64,000 nucleotides of DNA from Pyxidicoccus parkwaysis. Lineage in GTDB: Bacteria > Myxococcota > Myxococcia > Myxococcales > Myxococcaceae. This document shows positions 8,945 to 16,914 of this stretch, piece after piece (position 1 is the first letter of the stretch; each line of letters opens with the position of its first letter). The notes beneath the pieces were generated by a model. That model saw nothing but the letters and a program-made list of their open reading frames with translations, did no database searches and was not told where the DNA came from. The stretch covers positions 1,178,001-1,242,000 of the forward strand of contig NZ_CP071090.1 of the NCBI RefSeq assembly GCF_017301735.1, in the 5' to 3' direction. Position numbers and translations under genes: made by a program.

Positions 8945-10837
8945 ATGCGCGACCACATCCAACACATCGTCCATGTGATGTTCGAGAACCGGGGCTTCGA
9001 CAGCGTGCTGGGCTACCTGTACCGGCGCGACGCATTGCCCCTCCACCACCTGCCCGGGCTGCGCCCCGGCGAGCCCGCCTTCCATGGCCTCGACTTCGTG
9101 GACCGCGAGGCGCTGGCCAACACGCTGAGGGACGAAGCAGGGCGCCCCGTGCGCACCACCATTCCTTCCCCTGGCGTGCGCGCCATGAACAACCCCGGCG
9201 CCAACACGCACGAGGATTACGAGCACGTCAACGTGCAGCTCTACGGGAGGAAGGAGAACCCGACTCCGGGCGCGGTGCCCTCGATGAAGGGCTTCCTCCA
9301 GGACTTCTCCACGCGCTTCAACCTGAAGTGGGACGCGCGCACGCTGGAGCGGATGGACCAGGTGCTGCGCGCCTTCACGCCCGCGGACCTGCCCGTGCTC
9401 AATAAGCTGGCGCGCCGCTACGCCGTCTGTGACGCGTGGTTCTCCTCGGTGCCCACGCAGACCAATGCCAACCGTGCCTTCTCGCTGGCGGGGACGTCGC
9501 TGGGGCTGGTGGACAATGGCTTCCTGGCGCGAGAGCCCAAGAAGATTCACGCGCCGCTGGCGGATGACGTCTTCGACACCGACACGCTGTGGAACGTCAT
9601 GGTGCGCGCCGGCCGCCGGGACTGGGCCATCTACTGCCACGACAACTTCCCGCCGCTGCTCAGCAGCGTCCCCTACACGCGGCGCATCTTCCCCCGGCTG
9701 GAGAAAATCGAGCGCATCGACTCGCACTTCCAGCCCATGGCCCGCTTCTTCGACCATGCGCGCTCCGGCCGCCTGCCCGCCTTCACGTACCTGGAGCCGT
9801 CCTGGGCCGGCGAGGTCATGGGCCACATCATCAACGGCAATGACTACCACCCGCCCGTGAATGTCACGCGCTCGGAGTTGTTCCTGCGGCAGGTGGTGGA
9901 CGCGCTGAGCACGAACCGCGCGGCCTGGGAGAAGACGCTGCTCGTCATCACCTTCGATGAGCACGGCGGGACGTATGACCATGTGCCGCCGCCCTGGGGA
10001 GCCATGCCTCCGTGGGGCCGGGGCCCAGCGCCGCATGCGCTCCAGCACGGCTTCGGGTTCGACCGCTACGGCGTGCGCGTGCCCGCCATTCTCGTGTCGC
10101 CGTGGGTGGAGGAGGGCACCGTCTTCCGCGCCCCCGGTGGCGTGCCCTTCGACCACACCTCGGTGACGGCCACGGTGCTGGAGTGGATGGGCATTCCCCG
10201 CGAGCAGTGGACGCTGGGCCAGCGCGTGCTCCAAGCGCCGACGTTCGACTTCGTCGTCACTCGCACCCGGCCCCGCCAGGATGCGCCCTTCGCGCCCGCG
10301 CCTCACGTCCCGCCGGGCACTGCTTTGCATCATGGCCAGCCCTTCCGCCTGCGCCACTCGAGCGGTGCGTACGTCACAGCGGCGCAGACGTCGTATGGCT
10401 ACGCGTACCCGAGCCTCGGTGCGGGAGCGCCGGTGACGCTGGAGCTGCGCATGGGCTTCGGCGAGGTGCGTGACGGAGCCATCGTGCAGCTCCTCTCCAC
10501 CGAGGCGTCGCTGGAGCGCAACAACTGCCTGGGGGCGTGGCGGGACAGGAAGGACTGCTACTACTACCAGACGGACGACTCGCAGGACTTCGCACAGCAG
10601 AAGTGGGAGGTACGCCGGGAAGGCCCCGGTAACGGCCCTCTGCGCTACGGCGACACCGTGACCTTCTCCAATTGCTTCCCCGACTTCGCCGGGCAGCGGC
10701 TGGCCCGGCACGATGGCTGGCTCACCACGCGCAAGTACGCAGCGGACACGTGGGTCATCGAGTCACCCGTCAGTCCATTCAGTGCGGATGCGGCCGGGGA
10801 GTGGGGTGGCGATGAACCCCGGCGCCCGCCGGAGTAG
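8945..10837 (+). CDS. Phosphoesterase / phospholipase C-type enzyme with C-terminal beta-trefoil-like domain
   Basis: About 630 residues. The start begins MRDHIQHIVHVMFENRGFDS. The ENRGFD motif is a variant of the ENRSFD metal/nucleophile motif of the PF04185 family (phospholipase C, acid phosphatase AcpA). Further family features are GANTHEDY, FDEHGGTYDHVPPP (the HGG-DH metal site), VPAILVSPWV and FDHTSV. Residues about 460-610 (GQPFRLRHSSGAYVT, LTTRKYAADTW) look like a beta-trefoil/MIR-type accessory domain. No signal peptide is obvious from this start. An in-frame extension back to 8765 would be arginine-rich and would run through the TCGACG cluster, so I reject it. Substrate is unknown; family members cleave phospholipids or phosphomonoesters. 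Confidence 0.85.
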   Translation: MRDHIQHIVHVMFENRGFDSVLGYLYRRDALPLHHLPGLRPGEPAFHGLDFVDREALANTLRDEAGRPVRTTIPSPGVRAMNNPGANTHEDYEHVNVQLYGRKENPTPGAVPSMKGFLQDFSTRFNLKWDARTLERMDQVLRAFTPADLPVLNKLARRYAVCDAWFSSVPTQTNANRAFSLAGTSLGLVDNGFLAREPKKIHAPLADDVFDTDTLWNVMVRAGRRDWAIYCHDNFPPLLSSVPYTRRIFPRLEKIERIDSHFQPMARFFDHARSGRLPAFTYLEPSWAGEVMGHIINGNDYHPPVNVTRSELFLRQVVDALSTNRAAWEKTLLVITFDEHGGTYDHVPPPWGAMPPWGRGPAPHALQHGFGFDRYGVRVPAILVSPWVEEGTVFRAPGGVPFDHTSVTATVLEWMGIPREQWTLGQRVLQAPTFDFVVTRTRPRQDAPFAPAPHVPPGTALHHGQPFRLRHSSGAYVTAAQTSYGYAYPSLGAGAPVTLELRMGFGEVRDGAIVQLLSTEASLERNNCLGAWRDRKDCYYYQTDDSQDFAQQKWEVRREGPGNGPLRYGDTVTFSNCFPDFAGQRLARHDGWLTTRKYAADTWVIESPVSPFSADAAGEWGGDEPRRPPE

Positions 10838-10873
10838 GCGCTGGCAGGGCCCTCCATTCGCACGCGGTGGTCA

Positions 10874-11091
10874 TGCTCTGATGCGGCGTATGGCGGGGAA
10901 GGCATGAGTGGAGCGCGTACGCGGGCCTGCCCTGATGCTGCGCAGGCAGGGCGGGCATGAGTGAAGCGAAGACGAGGGGCATGCCCTGATGCGTCGTGTG
11001 GCGTGTCGGGTACGCGCGAAACGCATACGAGGGGGCATGCTCTGATGCTGCGCATGGCGGGGCGGACATGAGCAAAGCACATGATGCGGAG
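10874..11091. repeat. Four imperfect tandem repeats, period 54/54/56 bp, spanning the next gene's start
   Basis: Copies begin with TGCYCTGATG at 10874, 10928, 10982 and 11038. Each then carries a GGCGGG-type purine stretch. In copies 1, 2 and 4 this is followed by a CATGAG start-codon-like element; copy 4 supplies the real ATG (11068) of the downstream kinase. Copies 1 and 2 thus contain decoy start regions (ATGAGTG). Copy 3 has lost the ATG. Confidence 0.75.
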
Positions 11092-14000
11092 CTGGGCCTT
11101 GCCCTGGCGGAAGGCGTGCTGCGACGCGACGAGGCGGATGCGCTGGGCGCGGAGGCTCACCGCCAGGGAAGGTCTCCGCTGGAATTGCTCATGGCGCGGG
11201 GAAAGCTCTCCGAGGAGAGCTTCCTTTCGTTGAGAGGCCGGTTGCGCGGAGGCACGGGGCCGGAAGGCTCAGCGTCCGAGCCCGCTGGCGATGGCCCTTC
11301 CCCCGAGGCAGGAATGCCTCTCAAGCCGCAAACATCGGAGGGCTCCGACCGCGAGCTCGACGGCCCTTCCCCCGAGGCAGGAATGCCTCTCAAGCCGCAA
11401 ACATCGGAGGGCTCCGACCGCGAGCTCGAGGGTCCTCCCACCGAGGGCGGAGGAACTCCCACGCCGGAGTCGCAGGCGGCGGCGCTGGATTTCCCGGTGC
11501 CCGACTGGGACCGCTATCAACCCGTGCGGCTGCTGGGCCAGGGCGGCATGGGGCGGGTGTTCCTCGCATATGACTTGAGGCTGCGCCGCAACGTGGCCCT
11601 CAAGTTCGTCCGGGGTGACGACATGGAATTGGCCCGGCGCTTCGTGGCCGAGGCACGTGCCCAGGCACGCGTGCGCCACCCGAGCGTGTGCCAGGTGTAC
11701 GAGGTGGGCGAGGTCCGCGGTCGCGTGTACATCGCCATGCAGCACGTGGACGGACAGCCGCTGGGCGCGCTGGTGCGGACGCTTACCGCCGAGCAGAAGG
11801 CGCTGGTGCTGCGCGACGCGGCCGAGGGCGTGCACGCCGCCCACCACGCTGGCCTCATCCACCGCGACGTGAAGCCCTCCAACATCCTGGTGGAGCGCGC
11901 GGAGGACGGCACCCTCCGGACGTACGTCCTGGACTTCGGGCTGGCTCGGGACTGGAACGACGGCCACACCGCGAGCGGCACGGTGCTGGGCACGCCCCAC
12001 TACATGGCGCCCGAGCAGGCCCGGGGCGAGACGGGTCGCCTGGACCGGCGGGCCGACGTCTACGGCCTCGGTGCCACGCTGTACCACCTGCTGACGGGTG
12101 AGCCGCCCATCCCCGGGGACAACGGCCTGGAGGTGCTCAGCAACGTCGCCACCGTGGAGCCGCGCCGGCCCCGGACGCTGGACGCGGACCTGCCCGTGGA
12201 CCTGGAGGCCATCGCCCTCAAGTGTCTGGAGAAGGACCGCTCGGCCCGCTACGACTCCGCACGCGCGCTGGCGGAGGACCTGGAGCGCTTCCTCTCCGGA
12301 GAGCCGGTGCGGGCGCGCGCCACGGGCCTGGGGTATCGGCTGCGCAAGCGGCTGCATCGCCACCGGCGCCTCGTCGCACTGGCCGCCGCCGCGCTGGTGG
12401 TGGTGGGCGTGGCGGTGGGGCAGGCCGTGCTGGCGCGCCGCGAGGTGGCCGAGCGCGAGCGACTGGCGCGCCGCTTCACGGAGAAGGTGGAGGGCATCGA
12501 GGCCCTGGCGCGCTACTCCGGCCTGGCGCCGCTGCACGACACGCGCGCGGACCGTCAGAAGCTGCGCGAGCGGATGCGGGCGCTGGAGGCGGAGATGACC
12601 ACGGCCGGCGCTCCCGCGCTGGGGCCCGGCCACTTCGCGCTGGGCCGTGGGTACCTCGCCCTGGGAGATGAAGTCTCGGCGCGCAGGCATCTGGAGGAAG
12701 CGTGGGCGCTTGGAGACCGCGAGCCCCGGCTGGCCTATGCGCTTGCGTTGGTGATGGGCCACCTCTATCAGGCGCGACGGCTGGAGGCGGAGCGGCTGCG
12801 CGAGCCGGGCCCGCGCGAGTCGCTGCTCGCGGAGTTGCGCCGCCGCTACCGGGACCCGGCACTCGCCTACCTGCGGCAGGCGGGCGACGCCGAAGGGCCT
12901 TCTCCCGAGTACGTACCGGCGCTCATCGCCTTCCACGAGGACCGCCCGGACGAGGCCCTGGCGCTGCTGGAGAAGGGGACTTGTGACTCCTGGTCCTTCG
13001 AGGTGCCCCAGCTCCAGGGCGACATCCTGCTGGTCCGCGCTACTCGTCACTGGAACGCGGGCAAGAGCGCGGAGGCCCGTGCTGATTTCGAGGCGGGGCG
13101 CCGCGCCCTGGCCTCCGCCGCCGCCATCGGCGAGAGCGTGCCCTCGGTACACCTCGCACTGGCCCAGCTCGAGTACGCCGCCCTCGTCATGGAGCTGTAC
13201 GGACAGGGCGACGTGGCGCCGCCGCTCGAGCGGGCCACGGCCGCACTCTCCCGCGCGCTCACCGCTGCACCAGACCTCTACGAGGCACACGTGCTGAAGG
13301 CGAGCCTCCACCGCCGGCTGGGCGAGCAGCGCACCGGGCGGGGCGAGGACGCGCAGGCGCCGCTGGACGAGGCCGTGGCCTCGGCGCGGGCCGCGCTGGC
13401 GCTCGCGCCCGGACGTCCGGAGGCCCGGTTGGAGCTGGGCCTGAGCCTCTGGCAGCGCGCGCGCTACCAACTGGCCCGCAGCCAGAATCCGCGCGAGTCG
13501 CTCCGCGAGGCTGCAGAGGTCTTCGAGAGCATCAGCCCCGAGGACCGCAACTACCACTTCCACGCCGACCTCGGCCTCGTCTTCAAGCTGCTGGCGGATT
13601 ACGAGGACCAGACGGGGGGCGACTCGTTGTCGTACCGCGAGCGCTCCATCGCCTCCTTCCGCGCGGCGCTCCAACTCGACGAGCGCGTGCCGGACGCGTT
13701 CATCAACCTCGGTGCCGCGTACCTGCGGCGGGCCTCGCACCCGCGTGGGAGTCCCGAGGAGGACCTGGGCCGGGCCGCGGAGGCGCTCTCCCGGGCGCGG
13801 GCGCTCAACCCCGGGCAGCTCGTGCCGTACTTCTACGAGGGGCAGGTCCACGAGGAGCTGGCTCGGAGGACACGAGCGCGCGGTGGAGACGCGCGCCCCG
13901 AGCTGGAGCGCGCCCTGGCGCTCTATCAGCAGGGTGTGGCCATCAACGCTTCCGTGGCGCCGCTCCACTTCGGCGTGGGGGCCATCCTCATCGCCAAGGC

Positions 14001-14565
14001 GCGAGAGTCGCAGGAGCGCGGCGGTGACCCATTCCCCCTGCTGGACGAGGCCCAGGCCGCCTACGAGCGGGGCCTCGCCCTGGCGCCGAAGGGAGGGCTG
14101 GGTGACAACAACGTGGGCGAGGTCCACGCCTGGCGCGCTCGCTTCCATCGCGAGCGGGGCGAGGACCCGCGCCCGAGCGTCCGCGCGGCGGTGGCGTCCT
14201 ACCAGCGGGCCATCGAGAAGCTCCCTCGCCACGCGGTGCCCCGGGCCAACCTGGGCCGCGTGCTCCACACGCTCGCGACGTACCAGATGGAGCACGGACA
14301 GGACCCGGGCCCCGAGCTGGCCCGAGCCGAGGAGACTCTGCGGGGCGCGCTTGCACTCAACCCGCGCGAGGCCGAGGCCTGGCGCTACCTGGGCGAGGTT
14401 CATGCGGTGCGCGCCGGCTGGCTCGCGCGGCGCGGACAGGAAGGAGCCGTCGAGCTCCAAGCGGCGGAGCGCGCCTTCAAGAAGGCGCTGGAGCTGACGC
14501 CAGAGGACGCGGAGGCGCGCCTCGCCTTCGAGCGATTCTCGCGGACGCTCAGTCGTGCGAGATGA
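11068..14565 (+). CDS. Ser/Thr protein kinase with transmembrane segment and C-terminal TPR array
   Basis: 1165 residues. An N-terminal segment (1-75) precedes a low-complexity linker that contains a duplicated 23-residue block. The kinase domain spans about 147-411, with GQGGMGRVF, VALKF (ATP lysine), HRDVKPSN, DFGLA and APEQ, so all key catalytic residues are present. One membrane segment lies at about 434-456 (LVALAAAALVVVGVAVG). About 700 residues of helical TPR-like repeats follow, presumably extracytoplasmic or protein-binding. I chose the ATG at 11068 because the upstream in-frame sequence lies in the tandem repeat array. Its 3' end overlaps the convergent small basic protein gene by 17 nt. 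Confidence 0.92.
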   Translation: MSKAHDAELGLALAEGVLRRDEADALGAEAHRQGRSPLELLMARGKLSEESFLSLRGRLRGGTGPEGSASEPAGDGPSPEAGMPLKPQTSEGSDRELDGPSPEAGMPLKPQTSEGSDRELEGPPTEGGGTPTPESQAAALDFPVPDWDRYQPVRLLGQGGMGRVFLAYDLRLRRNVALKFVRGDDMELARRFVAEARAQARVRHPSVCQVYEVGEVRGRVYIAMQHVDGQPLGALVRTLTAEQKALVLRDAAEGVHAAHHAGLIHRDVKPSNILVERAEDGTLRTYVLDFGLARDWNDGHTASGTVLGTPHYMAPEQARGETGRLDRRADVYGLGATLYHLLTGEPPIPGDNGLEVLSNVATVEPRRPRTLDADLPVDLEAIALKCLEKDRSARYDSARALAEDLERFLSGEPVRARATGLGYRLRKRLHRHRRLVALAAAALVVVGVAVGQAVLARREVAERERLARRFTEKVEGIEALARYSGLAPLHDTRADRQKLRERMRALEAEMTTAGAPALGPGHFALGRGYLALGDEVSARRHLEEAWALGDREPRLAYALALVMGHLYQARRLEAERLREPGPRESLLAELRRRYRDPALAYLRQAGDAEGPSPEYVPALIAFHEDRPDEALALLEKGTCDSWSFEVPQLQGDILLVRATRHWNAGKSAEARADFEAGRRALASAAAIGESVPSVHLALAQLEYAALVMELYGQGDVAPPLERATAALSRALTAAPDLYEAHVLKASLHRRLGEQRTGRGEDAQAPLDEAVASARAALALAPGRPEARLELGLSLWQRARYQLARSQNPRESLREAAEVFESISPEDRNYHFHADLGLVFKLLADYEDQTGGDSLSYRERSIASFRAALQLDERVPDAFINLGAAYLRRASHPRGSPEEDLGRAAEALSRARALNPGQLVPYFYEGQVHEELARRTRARGGDARPELERALALYQQGVAINASVAPLHFGVGAILIAKARESQERGGDPFPLLDEAQAAYERGLALAPKGGLGDNNVGEVHAWRARFHRERGEDPRPSVRAAVASYQRAIEKLPRHAVPRANLGRVLHTLATYQMEHGQDPGPELARAEETLRGALALNPREAEAWRYLGEVHAVRAGWLARRGQEGAVELQAAERAFKKALELTPEDAEARLAFERFSRTLSRAR
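11293..11430. repeat. Two 69-bp direct repeats inside the kinase gene
   Basis: Units 11293-11361 and 11362-11430 differ only at their last base. Each encodes the same 23 residues (GPSPEAGMPLKPQTSEGSDR and on) in the linker before the kinase domain. The near identity points to a recent in-frame tandem duplication. Confidence 0.95.
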
Positions 14566-14998
14566 CCTCGATGTCCCCCTTGAGGTCGGTGTTGGGGCCG
14601 GTCTTCTTGGGTGCCTTGATGGGGTACTTGCCCAGATTGGCGTCCGTGAGGACCTTCAGCTTGAGCACGTCCCCCCGCTTCTTGAGGGGCTGCACACCCG
14701 CGAGATCGAAGCACTCGGGCACGTGGACGGGCACGTTCCTGTCGTTACGCTCCGACGTCACGTGGACCCATTCGTCCCTGCGGACGATGAGGTCCGTGGG
14801 CGCGAAGCGGTCGTCGTGCAGGTGGAGTTTGTGGGGCGCATCGAGGACACGCCGGGCCGGGGCCTTTTTCCTGGCCGGAGCCCGCTTCTTTGCTGAAGCC
14901 TTCTTCGCCGGTGCCCGCTTCTTTGCTGAAGCCTTCTTCGCCGGTGCCCGCTTCTTTGCTGAAGCCTTCTTCGCCGGTGCCTGCTTCTTCGTCGCCAT
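14549..14998 (-). CDS. Histone H1-like lysine/alanine-rich tail fused to a small globular domain
   Basis: 149 residues. Residues 1 to about 50 are Lys/Ala/Pro-rich, with three copies of an 11-residue unit like KKASAKKRAPA, typical of bacterial H1-like DNA-binding tails. The remaining 100 residues (HKLHLHDDRFAPTDLIVRRD, VPVHVPECFDLAG, GDVLKLKVL) form a beta-rich domain that might be cupredoxin-like; I see His and Cys but no complete copper site. I chose the ATG at 14998 over 15013 because the lysine tail starts there (MATKKQ) and a purine-rich AGGAG motif lies upstream. It could bind DNA or RNA, but the role of the globular part is unknown. It overlaps the kinase 3' end tail to tail. Confidence 0.8.
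   Translation of the reverse strand: MATKKQAPAKKASAKKRAPAKKASAKKRAPAKKASAKKRAPARKKAPARRVLDAPHKLHLHDDRFAPTDLIVRRDEWVHVTSERNDRNVPVHVPECFDLAGVQPLKKRGDVLKLKVLTDANLGKYPIKAPKKTGPNTDLKGDIEVISHD
14883..14981. repeat. Three 33-bp tandem repeats encoding the H1-like tail
   Basis: Perfect or near-perfect 33-bp units start at 14883, 14916 and 14949 within the small basic protein gene. Each encodes an 11-residue Lys/Ala/Pro unit. Copy number is likely to vary between strains. Confidence 0.9.
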
Positions 14999-15028
14999 GG
15001 CTGCTCCTCTCACAGGGGTGAGAGGAGG

Positions 15029-16648
15029 CTAGCCCAGCCGCTGGGGCTTCGGCGCAAGGCCCAGCTCCTTGAGGCGGCGGCTCAGCGCCCGGCGCGAGAC
15101 TTCGAGCTTCCGCGTCATGGCCTCCAAATCGCCATGGCACTCCTCGTGGCAGCGGAGGATTTCCTCCGGGCTCAGGTCTCCGGCGGTGCGGATGTTCGGG
15201 CTGCGGTCCACGAGGTCATAGACAGAGGGCCGGGGGATGCCGAGCTGGTCCGCCGCCGCCTGGAAGTCCCATGCATTCTCTCGCAGCGCGGCGAGCAGCT
15301 CCGGCTCGGTGATGTCCGAGGGCTTGCGCCGGGAGCCGGCCTTCGAGGACGGCGCGGACACGGGCGTGTCGTCCACGGTGAAGGAGGGGAGTGGCACGGC
15401 GCCGGAGTCCAGCTCCCGCAGCAGCCGGGGCTCGGCGCGCAGGAAGGGTTGGCCACGGCTGCCGATGATGAGCTGCCGCGTCACGTTGCGCAGCTGGCGG
15501 ATGTTGCCGGGCCACCCGAAGCGCAGCAGCCGCACCGCCAGCGACACCGGGAGCCATGGCTCGGCGCGCGCGTCCTCGGAATCCAGGCGGTGCGCCTCGC
15601 CGAGCGCCCGCAGCTCCTCGCGGGCGAAGTGGAAGAAGAGCGGGCCCAGGTCCTCGATGCGCTCGCGCAGGGGCGGCAGGTGCACCTCGTAGCCGGCGAG
15701 CCGGTGCAGCAGCGGGGCCTTGAAGTGGCCCTCGTCGATGCGCGCCTCCAGGTGGGCATCCGTCGCGGCGATGAGCCGCACGTCCACCGAGAGGGGCGCG
15801 CTGGCGCCCACGGGGAACAGCTCGCCCGTCTCCAGCACGCGCAGCAGCAGGACCTGCACCTCGGGCGGTGCCTCGCCCACTTCGTCCAGGAAGAGGGTGC
15901 CTCTGTGCGCGGCGCGGAAGTAGCCCTCGCGGTCCCTCGTGGAGCCCGTGTACGCGCCCTTGTGCGCGCCGAACAGCTCGGCGGTGGCCAGCTCTCGGGG
16001 GATGGCGCCGAGGTTGACGCTGATGAAGGGCCCCTTGCGGCGCTGGCTCTGCTGATGGATGGCCCGCGCCACCAGCTCCTTGCCCGTCCCCGTCTCGCCT
16101 CGGATGAGCACCGGCACGTCGAGGTCGGCTACCCGGGAGATGTGACGGCGCACGCGCCGCAGCGCCACGCTCCCGCCCACCATGCCCAGGGAGTCCGGTG
16201 CCTCCTCCAGGTCCTCCTCCTCTTCGTGAAGCAGCAGCACGATGCGCTCGGCAAGCTCCAGCGGGACGCCGGCGGCCAGCGCCTCGCGGCTCCATTCCAG
16301 GACGCCCTTCACCGGCCGGCCTACTGACACCGGGGTGCCATCTTCGTCCACGTGCAGCCGCACACCTCCGTCCCGTCCCGGAGTGAGCCGGAGCGGCTTG
16401 CGGCTCAGGAAGGGCGCCGCGAGCGGGAGTCCGAGCGCCTTACCCGGCGGCATGAAGTCCGGCGCGTTGCGCGACAGCAGCACCTCGCCGCCCGAGGCCA
16501 GCGACTCGAGGAGGAGCCGCTCACCAGCCCGGCCGGGCACGGGGTGGGAGACGATGGTGAGCGCCGGTATGCGGCGGGGCTCCGACTCGGGCTCGCGCCG
16601 TCCGCGAGCGCCCACGGTGGATTCGTCGAAGAAGGGCTTCTTCGTCAT
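15029..16648 (-). CDS. Sigma-54 enhancer-binding protein with FHA-like N-domain and two Fis-type HTH motifs
   Basis: 539 residues. Residues 1-130 look like an FHA domain (LSRNAPDFMPPG, GGVRLHVDEDGTPVSVGR), which would bind phosphothreonine and link this regulator to the neighbouring Ser/Thr kinases. The AAA+ core has GETGTGKE (Walker A), GAYTGS (the sigma-54 contact loop, normally GAFTGA), GTLFLDEVGE (Walker B) and FGWPGNIRQLRN. The C-terminus has two Fis-like helix-turn-helix units: EPELLAALRENAWDFQAAAD... and EEILRCHEECHGDLEAMTRK. I chose the ATG at 16648 (MTKKPFFDES) because the upstream extension to 16717 enters a repeat array. Confidence 0.9.
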   Translation of the reverse strand: MTKKPFFDESTVGARGRREPESEPRRIPALTIVSHPVPGRAGERLLLESLASGGEVLLSRNAPDFMPPGKALGLPLAAPFLSRKPLRLTPGRDGGVRLHVDEDGTPVSVGRPVKGVLEWSREALAAGVPLELAERIVLLLHEEEEDLEEAPDSLGMVGGSVALRRVRRHISRVADLDVPVLIRGETGTGKELVARAIHQQSQRRKGPFISVNLGAIPRELATAELFGAHKGAYTGSTRDREGYFRAAHRGTLFLDEVGEAPPEVQVLLLRVLETGELFPVGASAPLSVDVRLIAATDAHLEARIDEGHFKAPLLHRLAGYEVHLPPLRERIEDLGPLFFHFAREELRALGEAHRLDSEDARAEPWLPVSLAVRLLRFGWPGNIRQLRNVTRQLIIGSRGQPFLRAEPRLLRELDSGAVPLPSFTVDDTPVSAPSSKAGSRRKPSDITEPELLAALRENAWDFQAAADQLGIPRPSVYDLVDRSPNIRTAGDLSPEEILRCHEECHGDLEAMTRKLEVSRRALSRRLKELGLAPKPQRLG

Positions 16649-16689
16649 GGCAGCGCCAGCACGCTCCACCTCCGGCCATGCCGTCAATC

Positions 16690-16914
16690 CCCCGTGAGGC
16701 GGCGCCCCGGGTCGCACTACTTGAGAGGCGGCGGACGTCGGGCCGTGCTACGCGAGCGGCGCCCCGGGCCGCGCTACGTGAGCGGCGACGGACGTCGGGG
16801 CCGCGCTACGTGAGCGAAGCCCCGGGCCGCGCTACTTGAGAGGCAGCGTACGTCGGGGCCGCGCTATGCGAGCGGCGGAGGAGCTTGGGCCGCGCCTACT
16901 TGAGCGGAGCCGGA
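16690..16914. repeat. Tandem repeat array copying the 3' end of the downstream-ending gene
   Basis: CTAC(T/G)TGAG-like cores occur at 16717, 16748, 16774, 16806, 16832, 16864 and 16896, with a degenerate one near 16690. Spacing alternates about 26 and 32 bp, giving a 58-bp higher-order unit (16748 to 16806 to 16864; 16774 to 16832). The last copy at 16896 is the real end of the 5'-nucleotidase gene, whose stop codon (CTA on this strand) lies in the core. The spacer seems to have grown by repeated copying of that gene end. Confidence 0.75.

Noticed and set aside
10874..11091. CRISPR-like array
   Set aside because: Repeats are contiguous and imperfect, with no unique spacers and no cas genes; they are ordinary tandem repeats.
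11269..14460. 1063-codon open frame on the minus strand
   Set aside because: Antisense to the kinase-TPR gene, which has full kinase motifs.
16690..16914. CRISPR-like array
   Set aside because: Alternating 26/32 bp period without distinct spacers; derives from the adjacent gene end.
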